38,309 nucleotides of DNA from an uncultured Bacteroidales bacterium (GCA_905233625.1 CAJOFJ010000017.1:1-38309), one strand, 5' to 3'. Counted from the first letter of the stretch, positions 1 to 8,173 are shown. The notes: generated by a model not told the origin, from the letters alone. A program made the numbers and translations.

Positions 1-732
1 AAAGCAAAAATCGAAGCTTTGGCCAAAGAACGTGGCATGAGCGAAGAGGAATTGGTGAAACGTATCGAGGCATTGCACGAAGTGAACCCGATGATGGGTC
101 TCCGTGGTGTTCGTCTGGGTATTGTTTATCCCGAAATCACTGAAACTCAGTTCCGCGCTTTGTTCCAAGCTACCGCCGAATTGATGAAGGAAGGCCACGA
201 TCCCCGTTTGGAAATCATGGTTCCCCTCACCATCAATGTGAAGGAGTTGGAGCACCAGAAAGCTATCGCCAACCGCGTGAAAGCTGAAATCGAGGCTCAG
301 TTTGGTGTTACCATCAACTATCTCTTCGGAACCATGATCGAGATTCCGAGAGCTACCCTCGTGGCTGACAAGATTGCCCAGGTGGCAGAATTCTTCTCCT
401 TCGGTACCAACGACTTGACTCAGATGACCTTCGGTTTCAGCCGTGACGATGTGAACGCTATCGTTCATACCTATGTTGATGAGAAGATCATCCCCGCCGA
501 CCCGTTCAACACTTTGGATCAGGAAGGCGTTGGCCAGTTGGTGAAATTAGGTGTGGAACGTGGTCGTAGCACCCGCGCCAACCTGAAGTGCGGTGTTTGC
601 GGTGAGCACGGTGGTGATCCCGCTTCTGTAGAATTCTTCTACAAAGCCGGTATGACTTACGTGTCATGCTCGCCGTTCCGCGTGCCCGTAGCTCGCTTGG
701 CTGCAGCCCAGGCCGCTATCAAGAATGCGTAA
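1..732 (+). CDS. ppdK: Pyruvate, phosphate dikinase, C-terminal part (5' end outside window)
   Basis: The reading frame is open from base 1, so the gene starts left of the window. What is seen is the last ~243 residues of the PEP/pyruvate TIM barrel of PPDK, which interconverts PEP, AMP and PPi with pyruvate, ATP and Pi in the cytoplasm. Diagnostic stretches are MMGLRGVRLGI, FSFGTNDLTQMTFGFSRDD and, near the end, CGVCGEHGGDP. The cysteine of VCGEH (codon 598-600) corresponds to the acid/base cysteine of the family. The upstream ATP-grasp and phosphohistidine domains are not in view. A strong hairpin terminator follows the stop. PEP synthase also has such a barrel, but the NDLTQMTFGFSRDD and CGEHGGDP wording is that of PPDK. 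Confidence 0.95.
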   Translation, partial: KAKIEALAKERGMSEEELVKRIEALHEVNPMMGLRGVRLGIVYPEITETQFRALFQATAELMKEGHDPRLEIMVPLTINVKELEHQKAIANRVKAEIEAQFGVTINYLFGTMIEIPRATLVADKIAQVAEFFSFGTNDLTQMTFGFSRDDVNAIVHTYVDEKIIPADPFNTLDQEGVGQLVKLGVERGRSTRANLKCGVCGEHGGDPASVEFFYKAGMTYVSCSPFRVPVARLAAAQAAIKNA

Positions 733-762
733 ACAATTGTATAACACCTGTTTATAAACAAG

Positions 763-794
763 GAGGGCGACCAAATTTGGCCGCCTTCTTTTTT
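763..794 (+). terminator. Rho-independent terminator of ppdK
   Basis: Stem arms GAGGGCG (763-769) and CGCCTTC (782-788, with one G-T pair), one A-C mismatch, then the self-complementary CCAAATTTGG (771-780), followed by a T run (789-794). It lies 30 bases after the ppdK stop. Confidence 0.85.
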
Positions 795-814
795 ATGTCA
801 GAACCTCTTGATTC

Positions 815-833
815 GGACGCATGCGATGCGTCC
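815..833. repeat. Short palindrome GGACGCAT-GCG-ATGCGTCC (REP-like)
   Basis: Perfect 8-bp inverted repeat with a 3-base centre, between convergent ppdK and the NUC1 nuclease gene. Its GACGCA...TGCGTC arms also occur in the 40-bp palindrome at 38061-38100, suggesting one repeat family. Function unknown. Confidence 0.6.
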
Positions 834-927
834 CTAAATATGAATATTGAACCTTGAATTTTGAATTCCCATTCTTTTAGAAGGGGTGCCCGAAGGGCAG
901 GGTAGTATTACAATCAACTGTCAATTA

Positions 928-1776
928 TTACAGCCCCCACGCCTCCAACTGGTACTTCGCTTCAATCTTGTCCTCAATCCTGTCGTCTAACAGATGAAAG
1001 AAATCAATGCCGGTTATCCGCTCAATCTCGTCGATACTACGAGCATAAGTGCGCAAAGGGCGAGTGCCCGCCTCATTCTTGAAATAAAAACCAATGGCTT
1101 GCCATTCATCATTAATCCGGCACAGTAAAACCTTGAAAAAAGCATTCGGCACAGCTACTTTCCCACGACCGATAGTTTCATACTCCTTGCCCATAATGGG
1201 ACCACATACAATATAAATATTGCCGTACGAACATGCCCAAAGATTGACGCGTTCCTCCAACTGTTGCCATACGCCTGAGTTCAGATTATGATTCTGCGGA
1301 CATATATTAGAGGTATAAAAACTCTCATTCATGGCTTGCTCATCCCATTTCATATTGACAGCAGGTGCCATGTGACCACGATCGTAACCCGAACGGGAAT
1401 AATCAAAAGTACTTGGAGTACAGTCGCTTAGCTGCGGATCGGGCTGAAAATTCTGCGCTCGTGGAACATCTCCTTCTAACTCTTCCTCAGTAAGTTCGTA
1501 GGCCACCCAGTTGGGAATGTGCCATTCGGGATTGAAATCCACCGTATAGCCCGTGTGCATCACTCTTCGACCCTTGCGTTGTATCGTGTAAATAGGAATC
1601 TCCATCATCGAATCAGGATTCTGTACCGTGTTTTGATTCAATTTTTTATCGTATCCTGAAGCAGATTCTAACGAGGCATGGCGCGAGGGGATTAGCAATA
1701 CAAAAGCCAATGAAACACATAAAATGGCAATGCCTAACAGGGCTAGAATCAACGGACGTTTGTTTTGGAATGACAT
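928..1776 (-). CDS. Secreted or membrane-anchored DNA/RNA non-specific endonuclease (NUC1 family)
   Basis: 282 residues. A hydrophobic segment at about residues 8-30 is a signal anchor or signal peptide, so the enzyme acts outside the cytoplasm. The catalytic signature DRGHMAPA is at 132-139, with His135 as the expected general base. The metal-binding region NICPQNHNLNSGVWQQLE follows, its asparagines and glutamate matching the beta-beta-alpha-Me nuclease core. Family members (Serratia nuclease, EndoG, NucA) cleave DNA and RNA without sequence preference and need Mg2+. The gene stands alone, convergent with ppdK. A -7-like TACTTTTG on the minus strand (1797-1804) lies 20 bases before the ATG. 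Likely roles are nucleic-acid scavenging or extracellular DNA turnover (inference). Confidence 0.92.
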   Translation of the reverse strand: MSFQNKRPLILALLGIAILCVSLAFVLLIPSRHASLESASGYDKKLNQNTVQNPDSMMEIPIYTIQRKGRRVMHTGYTVDFNPEWHIPNWVAYELTEEELEGDVPRAQNFQPDPQLSDCTPSTFDYSRSGYDRGHMAPAVNMKWDEQAMNESFYTSNICPQNHNLNSGVWQQLEERVNLWACSYGNIYIVCGPIMGKEYETIGRGKVAVPNAFFKVLLCRINDEWQAIGFYFKNEAGTRPLRTYARSIDEIERITGIDFFHLLDDRIEDKIEAKYQLEAWGL

Positions 1777-1796
1777 AATATTGCTTTTTTACGATG

Positions 1797-1804
1797 CAAA
1801 AGTA
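1797..1804 (-). promoter_or_regulatory. -7 box TACTTTTG for the NUC1 nuclease gene
   Basis: Matches the Bacteroidota -7 pattern TAnnTTTG on the minus strand, 20 bases before the ATG. No good -33 TTTG at the usual spacing was found. Confidence 0.45.
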
Positions 1805-1858
1805 GTAAAATAAGTGCAAATATGTGAACAAAATATCCTGTCAATTCAAAAAATGTTG

Positions 1859-1866
1859 TAATTTTG
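1859..1866 (+). promoter_or_regulatory. -7 box TAATTTTG for the DHH/FKBP operon
   Basis: TAATTTTGCAG fits TAnnTTTG and ends 20 bases before the TTG start at 1887, implying a short leader. The -33 region is weak (CCTG at 1837-1840). Confidence 0.55.
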
Positions 1867-1886
1867 CAGATTAAAAATTTGAACTC

Positions 1887-2906
1887 TTGAATAAGCTTGA
1901 AATAGAAAAAGCCCGCGCGGCCATTGAACAGGCAAAGAAAATAGCCATTGTCACACATTATAATCCCGATGGAGATGCCATCGGTTCTTCGTTGGCATTG
2001 TATAATTTCATGGAAAATGAGGGAAAAGAAGTTCACGTGATTATCCCTAACAATTTTCCGGATTTTTTGGCTTGGATGCCTGGTAGTGAGCATATTGTGG
2101 TGGAACAAGGGCATGGAAGTTTGGCCAAGAAAATTTTGAAAGAAGCTGATTTATTGTTTGTTGTGGATATGAATGCCCCGCATCGGGCAGGCAAGGAACT
2201 GGAACCGCAAATTATTAAATCCAAAGCCTTCAAGATCTTGATTGACCACCATGTTTCTCCGGATATTGACTGCGATGTGATGTATTCCTGCACGAAAACC
2301 ACCTCTGCCTCTGAGTTGGTATATGATTTTCTATATAAAAAACTGAAATTCGGAATTGCAAAATTATCGCTCGCAATCGCCCAATGCTTGTACGTGGGTA
2401 TCATCACCGACACGGGTTCGCTGACCTATGCATGCAATTATCCTAAAACCTATTCAACTGTTTATCAACTGATTAAAAAAGGTGTAGACGGAGAAGATAT
2501 TCACCGGAGAGTGTATGACAATTACTCTGAAAGTCGTATGCGCCTGTTGGGTTTACTGCTCAGTCAGCGTATGAAAGTGATGCCCGAAAAGGCCACTTCA
2601 TTTACTTATCTCACAGCGGAAGATTTAAAGAATAATCATTACAAAACGGGAGATACCGAGGGTTTCGTCAATTATGGCCTGTCCATTAACGGGATTATTT
2701 TCACCGCTTTCTTTTCCGACAGAAGTAATCGTATCCATGTATCCTTCCGCTCCAAAGGAGAATTTGATGTCAACCTTTTTGCCCGTAAGCATTTTAACGG
2801 TGGAGGGCACCGCAATGCCGCTGCCGCCGATTTTTACGGTTCCTTGGAAGATGCCATAGCACATTTTGAAAAAGTATTGGTGGAATATGAAGGGAGTTTA
2901 TATTAA
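1887..2906 (+). CDS. DHH/DHHA1 phosphoesterase, NrnA-like (nanoRNase/pAp phosphatase type)
   Basis: 339 residues. Members of this cytoplasmic family hydrolyse short oligoribonucleotides and 3'-phosphoadenosine 5'-phosphate. Manganese-binding motifs are visible in order: HYNPDGDAIGSS near the N-terminus, LLFVVDMN, the DHH signature LIDHHVSPD, and GIITDTGSLTY. The DHHA1 substrate-binding loop FNGGGHRNAAAA is near the C-terminus. The start is taken as TTG at 1887: an in-frame stop lies at 1872-1874, and the first internal ATG would remove the first catalytic motif. The next gene's ATG lies inside the 3' end of this one (2887), so the two are translationally coupled. A cyclic-dinucleotide phosphodiesterase role is possible for related proteins, but no extra sensor domains are present. 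Confidence 0.9.
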   Translation: MNKLEIEKARAAIEQAKKIAIVTHYNPDGDAIGSSLALYNFMENEGKEVHVIIPNNFPDFLAWMPGSEHIVVEQGHGSLAKKILKEADLLFVVDMNAPHRAGKELEPQIIKSKAFKILIDHHVSPDIDCDVMYSCTKTTSASELVYDFLYKKLKFGIAKLSLAIAQCLYVGIITDTGSLTYACNYPKTYSTVYQLIKKGVDGEDIHRRVYDNYSESRMRLLGLLLSQRMKVMPEKATSFTYLTAEDLKNNHYKTGDTEGFVNYGLSINGIIFTAFFSDRSNRIHVSFRSKGEFDVNLFARKHFNGGGHRNAAAADFYGSLEDAIAHFEKVLVEYEGSLY

Positions 2907-3438
2907 AATACTTATATACAGCATTTTGTGCGTTTTGTTCTGTGTCATGTCATCTTGTAGACAAAAGGCGACAGGCGTAGTGACGGTACAAAATTCTACG
3001 AATAATGTAGAGGAGCAAACTGACCCTTATATTATTGGAAATCAGAAGATTATTTCATTGGAACAGGAAGAAATTGATCTGGTTATCAAGCGCCATCATT
3101 GGAATATGGTGACAAGCGGTACGGGCTTATGTTATGAAATAATAGAGCAGGGGAGTGGCCCTCATTTTGTGGAAGGAGATAGTGTTTCCATGAAATATAC
3201 GATGTCGCTTCTGTCTGGCAAGGAGTTATATAATTCTGATACTGAAGGAATTAAAACCTTCAGAGTATTAAAAACCGAAGAGATTCCTGCCTTGCATGAA
3301 ATCGCCCAGCTGGTGTCGCTAGGTGCCAAAGTCCGCATGGTGGTGCCTTCACACTTGGCATACGGCGCCGGCGGTGATGGACAAAAAATCAAAGGAAGAG
3401 AAGCTCTGATTATGCATATTGAAATCCTAAATCATTAA
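2887..3438 (+). CDS. FKBP-type peptidyl-prolyl isomerase lipoprotein, GldI-like
   Basis: 183 residues from ATG 2887, which overlaps the end of the DHH gene by 20 bases. A TTG at 2866 would add seven residues ahead of the signal and is less likely. The N-terminus is a lipoprotein signal with Cys24 in MSSC. The C-terminal ~110 residues form an FKBP fold (YEIIEQGSG, VEGDSVSMKYTM, VPSHLAYG, LIMHIEIL). The fold is somewhat degenerate: the usual FDSS is replaced by YNSD. Such proteins are envelope prolyl isomerases/chaperones. GldI-type members assist gliding and secretion machinery in some Bacteroidota, but nothing in this window shows gliding genes. It sits 30 bases upstream of a second FKBP lipoprotein. 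Confidence 0.85.
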   Translation: MKGVYIKILIYSILCVLFCVMSSCRQKATGVVTVQNSTNNVEEQTDPYIIGNQKIISLEQEEIDLVIKRHHWNMVTSGTGLCYEIIEQGSGPHFVEGDSVSMKYTMSLLSGKELYNSDTEGIKTFRVLKTEEIPALHEIAQLVSLGAKVRMVVPSHLAYGAGGDGQKIKGREALIMHIEILNH

Positions 3439-3468
3439 TCTATAATTATTTAAATTAAAAAATCAAAA

Positions 3469-4344
3469 ATGAAAAGAACAATTTCAAAAATCGTGTTGGC
3501 TGTTTTGGCTGTAGCATGTGTCTTTAATTTCACTTCATGCAGCAAGTACAAAGGCTTCAAAAAAGACAAAGAGTCTGGTATCTACTACAAATTCTATGTC
3601 CTGAACAAGGATTCCGTACAGGCACAGACGGGAGATGCTGTAAGTTTGATCTATCAATTAGCTTTAGAGGACTCTGTTCTTGTTCCCACAATACCAATTC
3701 AGGAATTGGTGCAGGAGTCTATTTATAAAGGTGATGTTTACACAGCTATCCGTATGATGCATGTGGGCGATAGTGCCACTTTTATTTTGGATGCTGACAC
3801 ATTCTTCCATTATATGGGTGGAGAAAATCCTTTCGACAGCAAGGAATTGTATTTCACTTTCAAAATGACGGAATTGATGCCCAAAGCAGAGGTGGAAGCC
3901 CTGATGAAAGCCCAGGAAGAGCAGTATAACGCATATATGGAGCAAGCCAGAGCCGTTGAGGATTCATTGATGCAGGACTATATTGCCAAAAATAAAATCA
4001 AAGTGGCTCCAACTGCCAGTGGTTTGTATTTTATCTCTAAGAAAGCCGGCAAAGGTGCAAAGGCAGTTGCTGGACAGAAAGTGGCTGTACATTATACGGG
4101 CAAGTTGTTGGATGGCAGCAAATTTGACAGCTCTGTGGACCGTGGTGAACCCATCGAATTCAAGTTGGGTCAAGGCCAGGTGATTCCCGGTTGGGACGAA
4201 GGTATTGCCATGATGAGTGAAGGCGAGAAAGCTGTTTTGCTGATTCCTTCCAAGCTGGCCTACGGCGAAAGAGGCAGCAGCCCTGTTATTCCGCCGTTCT
4301 CACCCCTCGTTTTCGATGTGGAACTGGTGAAAGTTGGTGAATAA
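3469..4344 (+). CDS. FKBP-type peptidyl-prolyl cis-trans isomerase lipoprotein with a degenerate N-terminal FKBP-like domain
   Basis: 291 residues. Lipoprotein signal with Cys24 in FTSC. Residues ~35-140 look like a degenerate FKBP domain (TGDAVSLIYQLAL, MMHVGDSATFILDADTFF), with an insert carrying FHYMGGENPFDSKE. A charged helical linker follows (~145-180, PKAEVEALMKAQEEQ). Residues ~185-291 are a canonical FKBP domain (VAVHYTGKLLDGSKFDSS, GQVIPGWDEGIAMM, IPSKLAYGERG). The C-terminal domain should be catalytically competent. The layout resembles Mip/FkpA-type envelope chaperones, which pair a helical region with one active FKBP. Last gene of the 1887-4344 unit and followed by a strong terminator. 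Confidence 0.92.
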   Translation: MKRTISKIVLAVLAVACVFNFTSCSKYKGFKKDKESGIYYKFYVLNKDSVQAQTGDAVSLIYQLALEDSVLVPTIPIQELVQESIYKGDVYTAIRMMHVGDSATFILDADTFFHYMGGENPFDSKELYFTFKMTELMPKAEVEALMKAQEEQYNAYMEQARAVEDSLMQDYIAKNKIKVAPTASGLYFISKKAGKGAKAVAGQKVAVHYTGKLLDGSKFDSSVDRGEPIEFKLGQGQVIPGWDEGIAMMSEGEKAVLLIPSKLAYGERGSSPVIPPFSPLVFDVELVKVGE

Positions 4345-4359
4345 CATTTATTACATAAT

Positions 4360-4402
4360 TTAAACAAAAACAGCCGCCTGATAGGCGGCTGTTTTTGTTT
4401 AA
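4360..4402. terminator. Bidirectional terminator between the FKBP gene and the LOG gene
   Basis: Arms AACAAAAACAGCCGCCT and AGGCGGCTGTTTTTGTT around the loop GAT (4380-4382). The A/T flanks are symmetric, so a T run follows the hairpin on each strand. It serves convergent genes ending at 4344 and 4403. Confidence 0.93.
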
Positions 4403-4990
4403 CTATTTCTTTATCAGCTTTAACCACTCAGGATCGTTGCTGTTTTCGTAGCGGTCAAGTTTTTCAAACAACTCATCCAAGTCGTTGGCAACAATCAGCA
4501 AATTATAATGAAATGGACGAAGGAAACCATCCACTCTGAAACGTTCCAACTGGGCAACCAAATGATCATAATATCCCTCGGCATTTACAATGGCAACGGG
4601 CTTGCTGTGCAAGCCCAACTGAGCATCAGTCATCATCTCAAAGAATTCATCCATCGTACCATACGATCCAGGGAGAATGACAAATCCATCCGCAGATGAT
4701 TCCATCAGCTGCTTGCGCTCACTCATAGAATTCACTATAATCAGTTCTTCCAGACTGGTATCGATGACACTTCTATTGGAGAAAAAATCCGGAGCGATAC
4801 CTACCACTCGTCCGCCCTTAGCACGTGCAGCGTTGGCCGCTTCCGCCATCAAACCTATAGAGGCACCTCCATAATAAATTGTTAGATTTTTTTCCGCGCA
4901 ACGCCGACCAAAATCAGCTGCCAATGTCCTGAAATTGGGATTATTCCCTGCAGATGAGCCGCAATATAGAGCCAAAGAGGAGTATTTCAT
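4403..4990 (-). CDS. LOG-family protein (TIGR00730-type nucleoside-monophosphate phosphoribohydrolase)
   Basis: 195 residues, Rossmann-like. The N-terminal LALYCGSSAGNNP and YYGGASIGLM loops bind the phosphate and ribose. SMSERKQLM carries the conserved RK pair. LPGSYGTMDEFFE corresponds to the signature PGGxGTxxE, with serine in place of the second glycine. The catalytic Arg and Glu are present. Family members release adenine or a modified base from AMP-type nucleotides (the cytokinin-activating reaction in plants); the bacterial substrate here cannot be told. The start overlaps the stop of the upstream pssA by four bases (ATGA at 4987-4990), so the two are co-translated. Confidence 0.88.
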   Translation of the reverse strand: MKYSSLALYCGSSAGNNPNFRTLAADFGRRCAEKNLTIYYGGASIGLMAEAANAARAKGGRVVGIAPDFFSNRSVIDTSLEELIIVNSMSERKQLMESSADGFVILPGSYGTMDEFFEMMTDAQLGLHSKPVAIVNAEGYYDHLVAQLERFRVDGFLRPFHYNLLIVANDLDELFEKLDRYENSNDPEWLKLIKK

Positions 4991-5706
4991 AAGAGTTGGA
5001 TTTTATGAATGGCAAAGATGGTTATCGAGATTAAAAGATATGACAAAATGATAATTGGGAAAGAGCCTAAACGGAAGAAGGCGAAAAGTATAATTGCCAG
5101 GATAATAAACAAATAGCGCACTTCGTTGCCTTTCCACTTGAAGCTTTTGAACTTGAGTGAGAACATGGGCAACTCGCTAACCAAAAGGAAACAGAATATC
5201 AACATCAACACCAAAACTGCCCAAAAATTGCTCACAAACGGCAGTCTGTCAGCCGAAAGCGGCAGAAAGCCGATAAATAGGGCGTTGGCTGGGGTAGGGA
5301 GGCCCAGAAAATCTGTGCGCTGACGCTCATCATGGTTGAACTTGGCCAATCGGAACGCGGAAAATGCGGGAATCAGAAAGGCAAGATAGGGAAGTATGCT
5401 TATCCAGAAATTACTGACCAACTGCGGGGGCAAATTCTGCAAGCATTGTTCCAACCACACATAAATAATCATGGCCGGGGCACCTCCAAAAGAGAAAACA
5501 TCGGCCAATGAGTCCAAATCCACGCCCATAGGCGATTGTACCTTAAGCAAACGAGCGGTAAACCCATCAAAAAAATCAAAAAAGGCTGCCAATATAATAA
5601 ATAATGCGGCTAATTTCAAAAAACCGAAATGCAAAGACATCACCATGGAGATTGCCCCGCAAATGATATTCATACAGGTGATGTAATTGGGTATATTTTT
5701 TTTCAT
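4987..5706 (-). CDS. pssA: CDP-diacylglycerol-serine O-phosphatidyltransferase
   Basis: 239 residues, integral membrane with about six to eight hydrophobic segments. The CDP-alcohol phosphotransferase signature D-x2-DG-x2-AR-x8-G-x3-D-x3-D is complete: DFFDGFTARLL then GVDLDSLAD, at about residues 43-68. The protein transfers phosphatidyl groups from CDP-diacylglycerol to serine, the first step to phosphatidylethanolamine. Serine synthase is preferred over phosphatidylglycerophosphate synthase because of the following FGGAPAMIIY and the short N-terminus NIPNYITCMNIICG. Overlaps the LOG gene downstream by four bases. Confidence 0.9.
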   Translation of the reverse strand: MKKNIPNYITCMNIICGAISMVMSLHFGFLKLAALFIILAAFFDFFDGFTARLLKVQSPMGVDLDSLADVFSFGGAPAMIIYVWLEQCLQNLPPQLVSNFWISILPYLAFLIPAFSAFRLAKFNHDERQRTDFLGLPTPANALFIGFLPLSADRLPFVSNFWAVLVLMLIFCFLLVSELPMFSLKFKSFKWKGNEVRYLFIILAIILFAFFRLGSFPIIILSYLLISITIFAIHKIQLL

Positions 5707-5753
5707 TTAATTAGGGAATAGTGATTATGGGATAGGGGTTAGAACCTTTTTAA

Positions 5754-7205
5754 TTATGAATTTTGAATTCTTTTCACGAAAAGTTGGGCATTCTCAAAGC
5801 GGGTCACCTCTATGGGATCGTTTTTTTCAATAAATCCCACTTCGGAGGTAGCATCAAAATATTCGCCATCAATTTCAATTTTTCCGACAGGGCGCATAAG
5901 TGTAGAAGCGATTCCTTGTTTGCCCACATACTTCGCAAGATGCATATCCTGAGCCACATAACCCTCATCGGTGTCCATTTTTGTCTTTAGTGCCAGAGAG
6001 CCATAGCGTGTATCGGCATTAATAAGTCTCTTGCCCAGCCACAGTGAGAGGAAGAAACCTGCAAAACAGGCGGCAAACACCAGAAACATATATTTGACGA
6101 ATAATTCAGGTGCGGAAAAACTGAAGTCAAAACCTATGTTGAAAATCATAGTCAAGATAAGCGAGGCGAGCATCAAAATGATTCCCGAAATGCCAGTCAC
6201 GCCGAAGCCTGGCACAACAAATATTTCCAGTAGCAACAAGCCTAAACCGACAATAAACAGCAGGATTTCCCAGTGAGCAGCCAGACCTTCCAAATAATGG
6301 GGTGCAAAATAGAGTAGTGCGGCCAACACCGAAACCAGCAAGGCAAAACCAATGCCCGGGGCCTGCATCTCAAAATAGATGCCACCAATGATAAACATGA
6401 TGAGAATACCACTGACTATGGGGTTTATTAAAAAGGAAATAATTTTATCAATCCATGTTTCTTCTTGATAATCAATATTATATGATTGAATATTGGCTTG
6501 TTGTAACGCTTCTTCCACATCTTTGACTTCAGCATTGCAAAAACCATGCGCTATAGCTTCTGAGGTTGTGAAAGTCAGCACTTTACCAGAATCTGAGACA
6601 CCAGAAATAAAAACATCCGGATCAACCATAGCCTGGGCAATATCGGGGTCGCGACCATTCATCTCAGCCGTAGAACGCATCAGTGAGCGCATATACGACT
6701 GGTATTTGTCAGGCATAATATGTCCGGTTTGGTCCACAACCGAAGCCGCACCAATGGAACTTCCTGGTGCCATATAAATAGAGTCACAGGCAATGGAAAT
6801 CAGCGCACCAGCGGATGCGGCATTTTTATTGATGAATACGATGGTCGGTATAGGACATTCCAGCAAAGCCATGCGCATTTTGTCAGCGGCATCCAGCTCG
6901 CCACCAAACGTGTTCAATTCCATAAACAAAATGTCAGCTTGTTGAGCTTTGGCTTGCTCAATGGCTTTTTCCAATTTTCGCTGCGACGGGCGTGAAATAT
7001 TGTCGTCAATTTTGAAATAGAAAATTTGCTGCGGATGATTGTTCGTACGTTTGGTTGCTGAATTTTTTTGCGCAGAATTCGCTACAGATTCTTTCGCACA
7101 ATTTTCTGCTGAATTTTGCGTTGTGTAATCATCTTGTGCATGTAATGGGAAAATCATGCACAACAATACGAAAATCAGCAAAATAACCCCAAATCTATGG
7201 TTCAT
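5754..7205 (-). CDS. NfeD-family membrane-bound ClpP-class serine protease
   Basis: 483 residues. Signal peptide 1-23, then a low-complexity Asn/Ala/Lys-rich stretch (~28-58). A ClpP-like protease domain follows (~60-240) with the nucleophile Ser131 in NAASAGALIS; the oxyanion glycines in LNTFGGELDAADKM and the MAPGSSIGAASVV strand are also visible. Then come four or five membrane spans (~255-395, NPIVSGILIMFIIGGIYFEM to FLSLWLGKRL) and a C-terminal NfeD OB-fold (~405-480, VGKQGIASTLMRPVGKIEI). The fusion of protease and NfeD in one chain is the long NfeD form, acting at the membrane in quality control of stomatin-like proteins. No stomatin/SPFH gene is adjacent. Confidence 0.9.
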   Translation of the reverse strand: MNHRFGVILLIFVLLCMIFPLHAQDDYTTQNSAENCAKESVANSAQKNSATKRTNNHPQQIFYFKIDDNISRPSQRKLEKAIEQAKAQQADILFMELNTFGGELDAADKMRMALLECPIPTIVFINKNAASAGALISIACDSIYMAPGSSIGAASVVDQTGHIMPDKYQSYMRSLMRSTAEMNGRDPDIAQAMVDPDVFISGVSDSGKVLTFTTSEAIAHGFCNAEVKDVEEALQQANIQSYNIDYQEETWIDKIISFLINPIVSGILIMFIIGGIYFEMQAPGIGFALLVSVLAALLYFAPHYLEGLAAHWEILLFIVGLGLLLLEIFVVPGFGVTGISGIILMLASLILTMIFNIGFDFSFSAPELFVKYMFLVFAACFAGFFLSLWLGKRLINADTRYGSLALKTKMDTDEGYVAQDMHLAKYVGKQGIASTLMRPVGKIEIDGEYFDATSEVGFIEKNDPIEVTRFENAQLFVKRIQNS

Positions 7206-7299
7206 TTCAAGCGATATTTCTTTCTTATAATTTATATTATGTTAAATAACATCCCTTCCCCACAAATGAATTAACAGTTGATAATTGCGATTGGTTATG

Positions 7300-7341
7300 G
7301 TTTAGAGTTTAGAGTTTAATGTTTAGAGTTTAATGTTTATG
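7300..7341. repeat. Six heptamer tandem repeats, consensus GTTTARW
   Basis: GTTTAGA, GTTTAGA, GTTTAAT, GTTTAGA, GTTTAAT, GTTTATG, each exactly 7 bp, in the gap between the DPM1-like gene and the nfeD-like gene. Not a CRISPR: units are contiguous and far too short. Expected to be length-variable between strains. Confidence 0.85.
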
Positions 7342-7347
7342 GCCTTA

Positions 7348-7422
7348 ACTTTTCTTGAGTTCTGAATTCTGAATTTTGAATTCTAATTAGCAAACTAACT
7401 AATTTGTTAATTGGCTAATTAC
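7348..7422. repeat. AT-rich intergenic repeat patch (GAATTCTGAATTTTGAATTC / AATTAGCAAACTAAC types)
   Basis: Contains stacked imperfect GAATT units followed by TTAGCAAAC/TTAATTGGCTAATT units, running into the 3' end of the DPM1-like gene. Similar units recur near 845-870, 5745-5770, 16560-16620, 18268-18300 and 20605-20700. Confidence 0.6.
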
Positions 7423-8152
7423 TCAGTCTTTCCCATTTTCTGAACAATGAGCGTATTTTCAGTCCGATAACACCGAAAATCGCCTCCTTGAAGATGCCGC
7501 CCGACATTTTTGAAGTACCTTCTGTACGGTCCTTGAAGATAATCGGAACTTCAACAATCTTAAAGCCCAGCTTATAAACATTAAATTTCATTTCTATCTG
7601 AAATCCGTAGCCAACATGGTGAATTTTGTCAAAATCAATGGCTTTCAACGTACTCGCTCTGTAGCATTTGAAACCGGCTGTTGTATCATGTACAGGAATG
7701 CCTAACACAATGCGCACGTATGCAGAGCCATAATATGACATTAAAAGACGCGACATAGGCCAATTGATGACGTTTACACCTTTGCAATAGCGCGAGCCAA
7801 TGGCCAAATCCGCATTTTGTTCCACACAGGCTGCATATAAGCGGGCAAGATCTTCTGGATTATGCGAAAAATCGGCATCCATTTCGAAAACAAAGTCGTA
7901 ATTATGTGCCAAAGCCCATTTGAAACCATGAATATAGGCAGTTCCCAAGCCCAATTTGCCTTTTCTTTCCTCAATGAAAAGTCGTTCCGGGTACTCCCCT
8001 ATCAGATTTTTCACAATATCAGCTGTGCCATCCGGTGAATTATCTTCAATAATCAGAATATGATAATCGCCAAGACCAAAGACTGTCCTGATGATTTTCT
8101 CTATATTTTCCTTTTCGTTGTAGGTCGGGATGATAACCAGTTTTTTATCCAT
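7415..8152 (-). CDS. Polyprenol-phosphate mannose synthase-like glycosyltransferase (GT2, DPM1 type)
   Basis: 245 residues, GT-A fold, no C-terminal membrane region. IIPTYNEKENI and IIEDNSPDGTADIV bind the nucleotide sugar. FEMDADFSHNPEDL holds the DxD-type metal site. GSRYCKGVNVINWP and the acceptor-loop region DTTAGFKCYR are typical of DPM1. The family transfers mannose or another hexose from GDP- or UDP-sugar to polyprenyl phosphate on the inner face of the membrane, giving a lipid-linked donor for envelope glycosylation. The exact sugar is not readable. It lies 21 bases downstream of the EEP gene on the same strand and is probably co-transcribed with it. Confidence 0.88.
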   Translation of the reverse strand: MDKKLVIIPTYNEKENIEKIIRTVFGLGDYHILIIEDNSPDGTADIVKNLIGEYPERLFIEERKGKLGLGTAYIHGFKWALAHNYDFVFEMDADFSHNPEDLARLYAACVEQNADLAIGSRYCKGVNVINWPMSRLLMSYYGSAYVRIVLGIPVHDTTAGFKCYRASTLKAIDFDKIHHVGYGFQIEMKFNVYKLGFKIVEVPIIFKDRTEGTSKMSGGIFKEAIFGVIGLKIRSLFRKWERLSN

Positions 8153-8173
8153 AACTTATTGTATTGCAATTAT

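Noticed and set aside
666-857. Open frame overlapping the ppdK end and its terminator
   Set aside because: It runs through a strong terminator hairpin and is out of frame with ppdK.
887-899. TGCCC-GAA-GGGCA hairpin as terminator of the NUC1 gene
   Set aside because: Only a 5-bp stem and no T run on the minus strand; too weak to call.
7300-7341. CRISPR-like array
   Set aside because: Units are 7 bp and contiguous with no spacers; no cas genes nearby.
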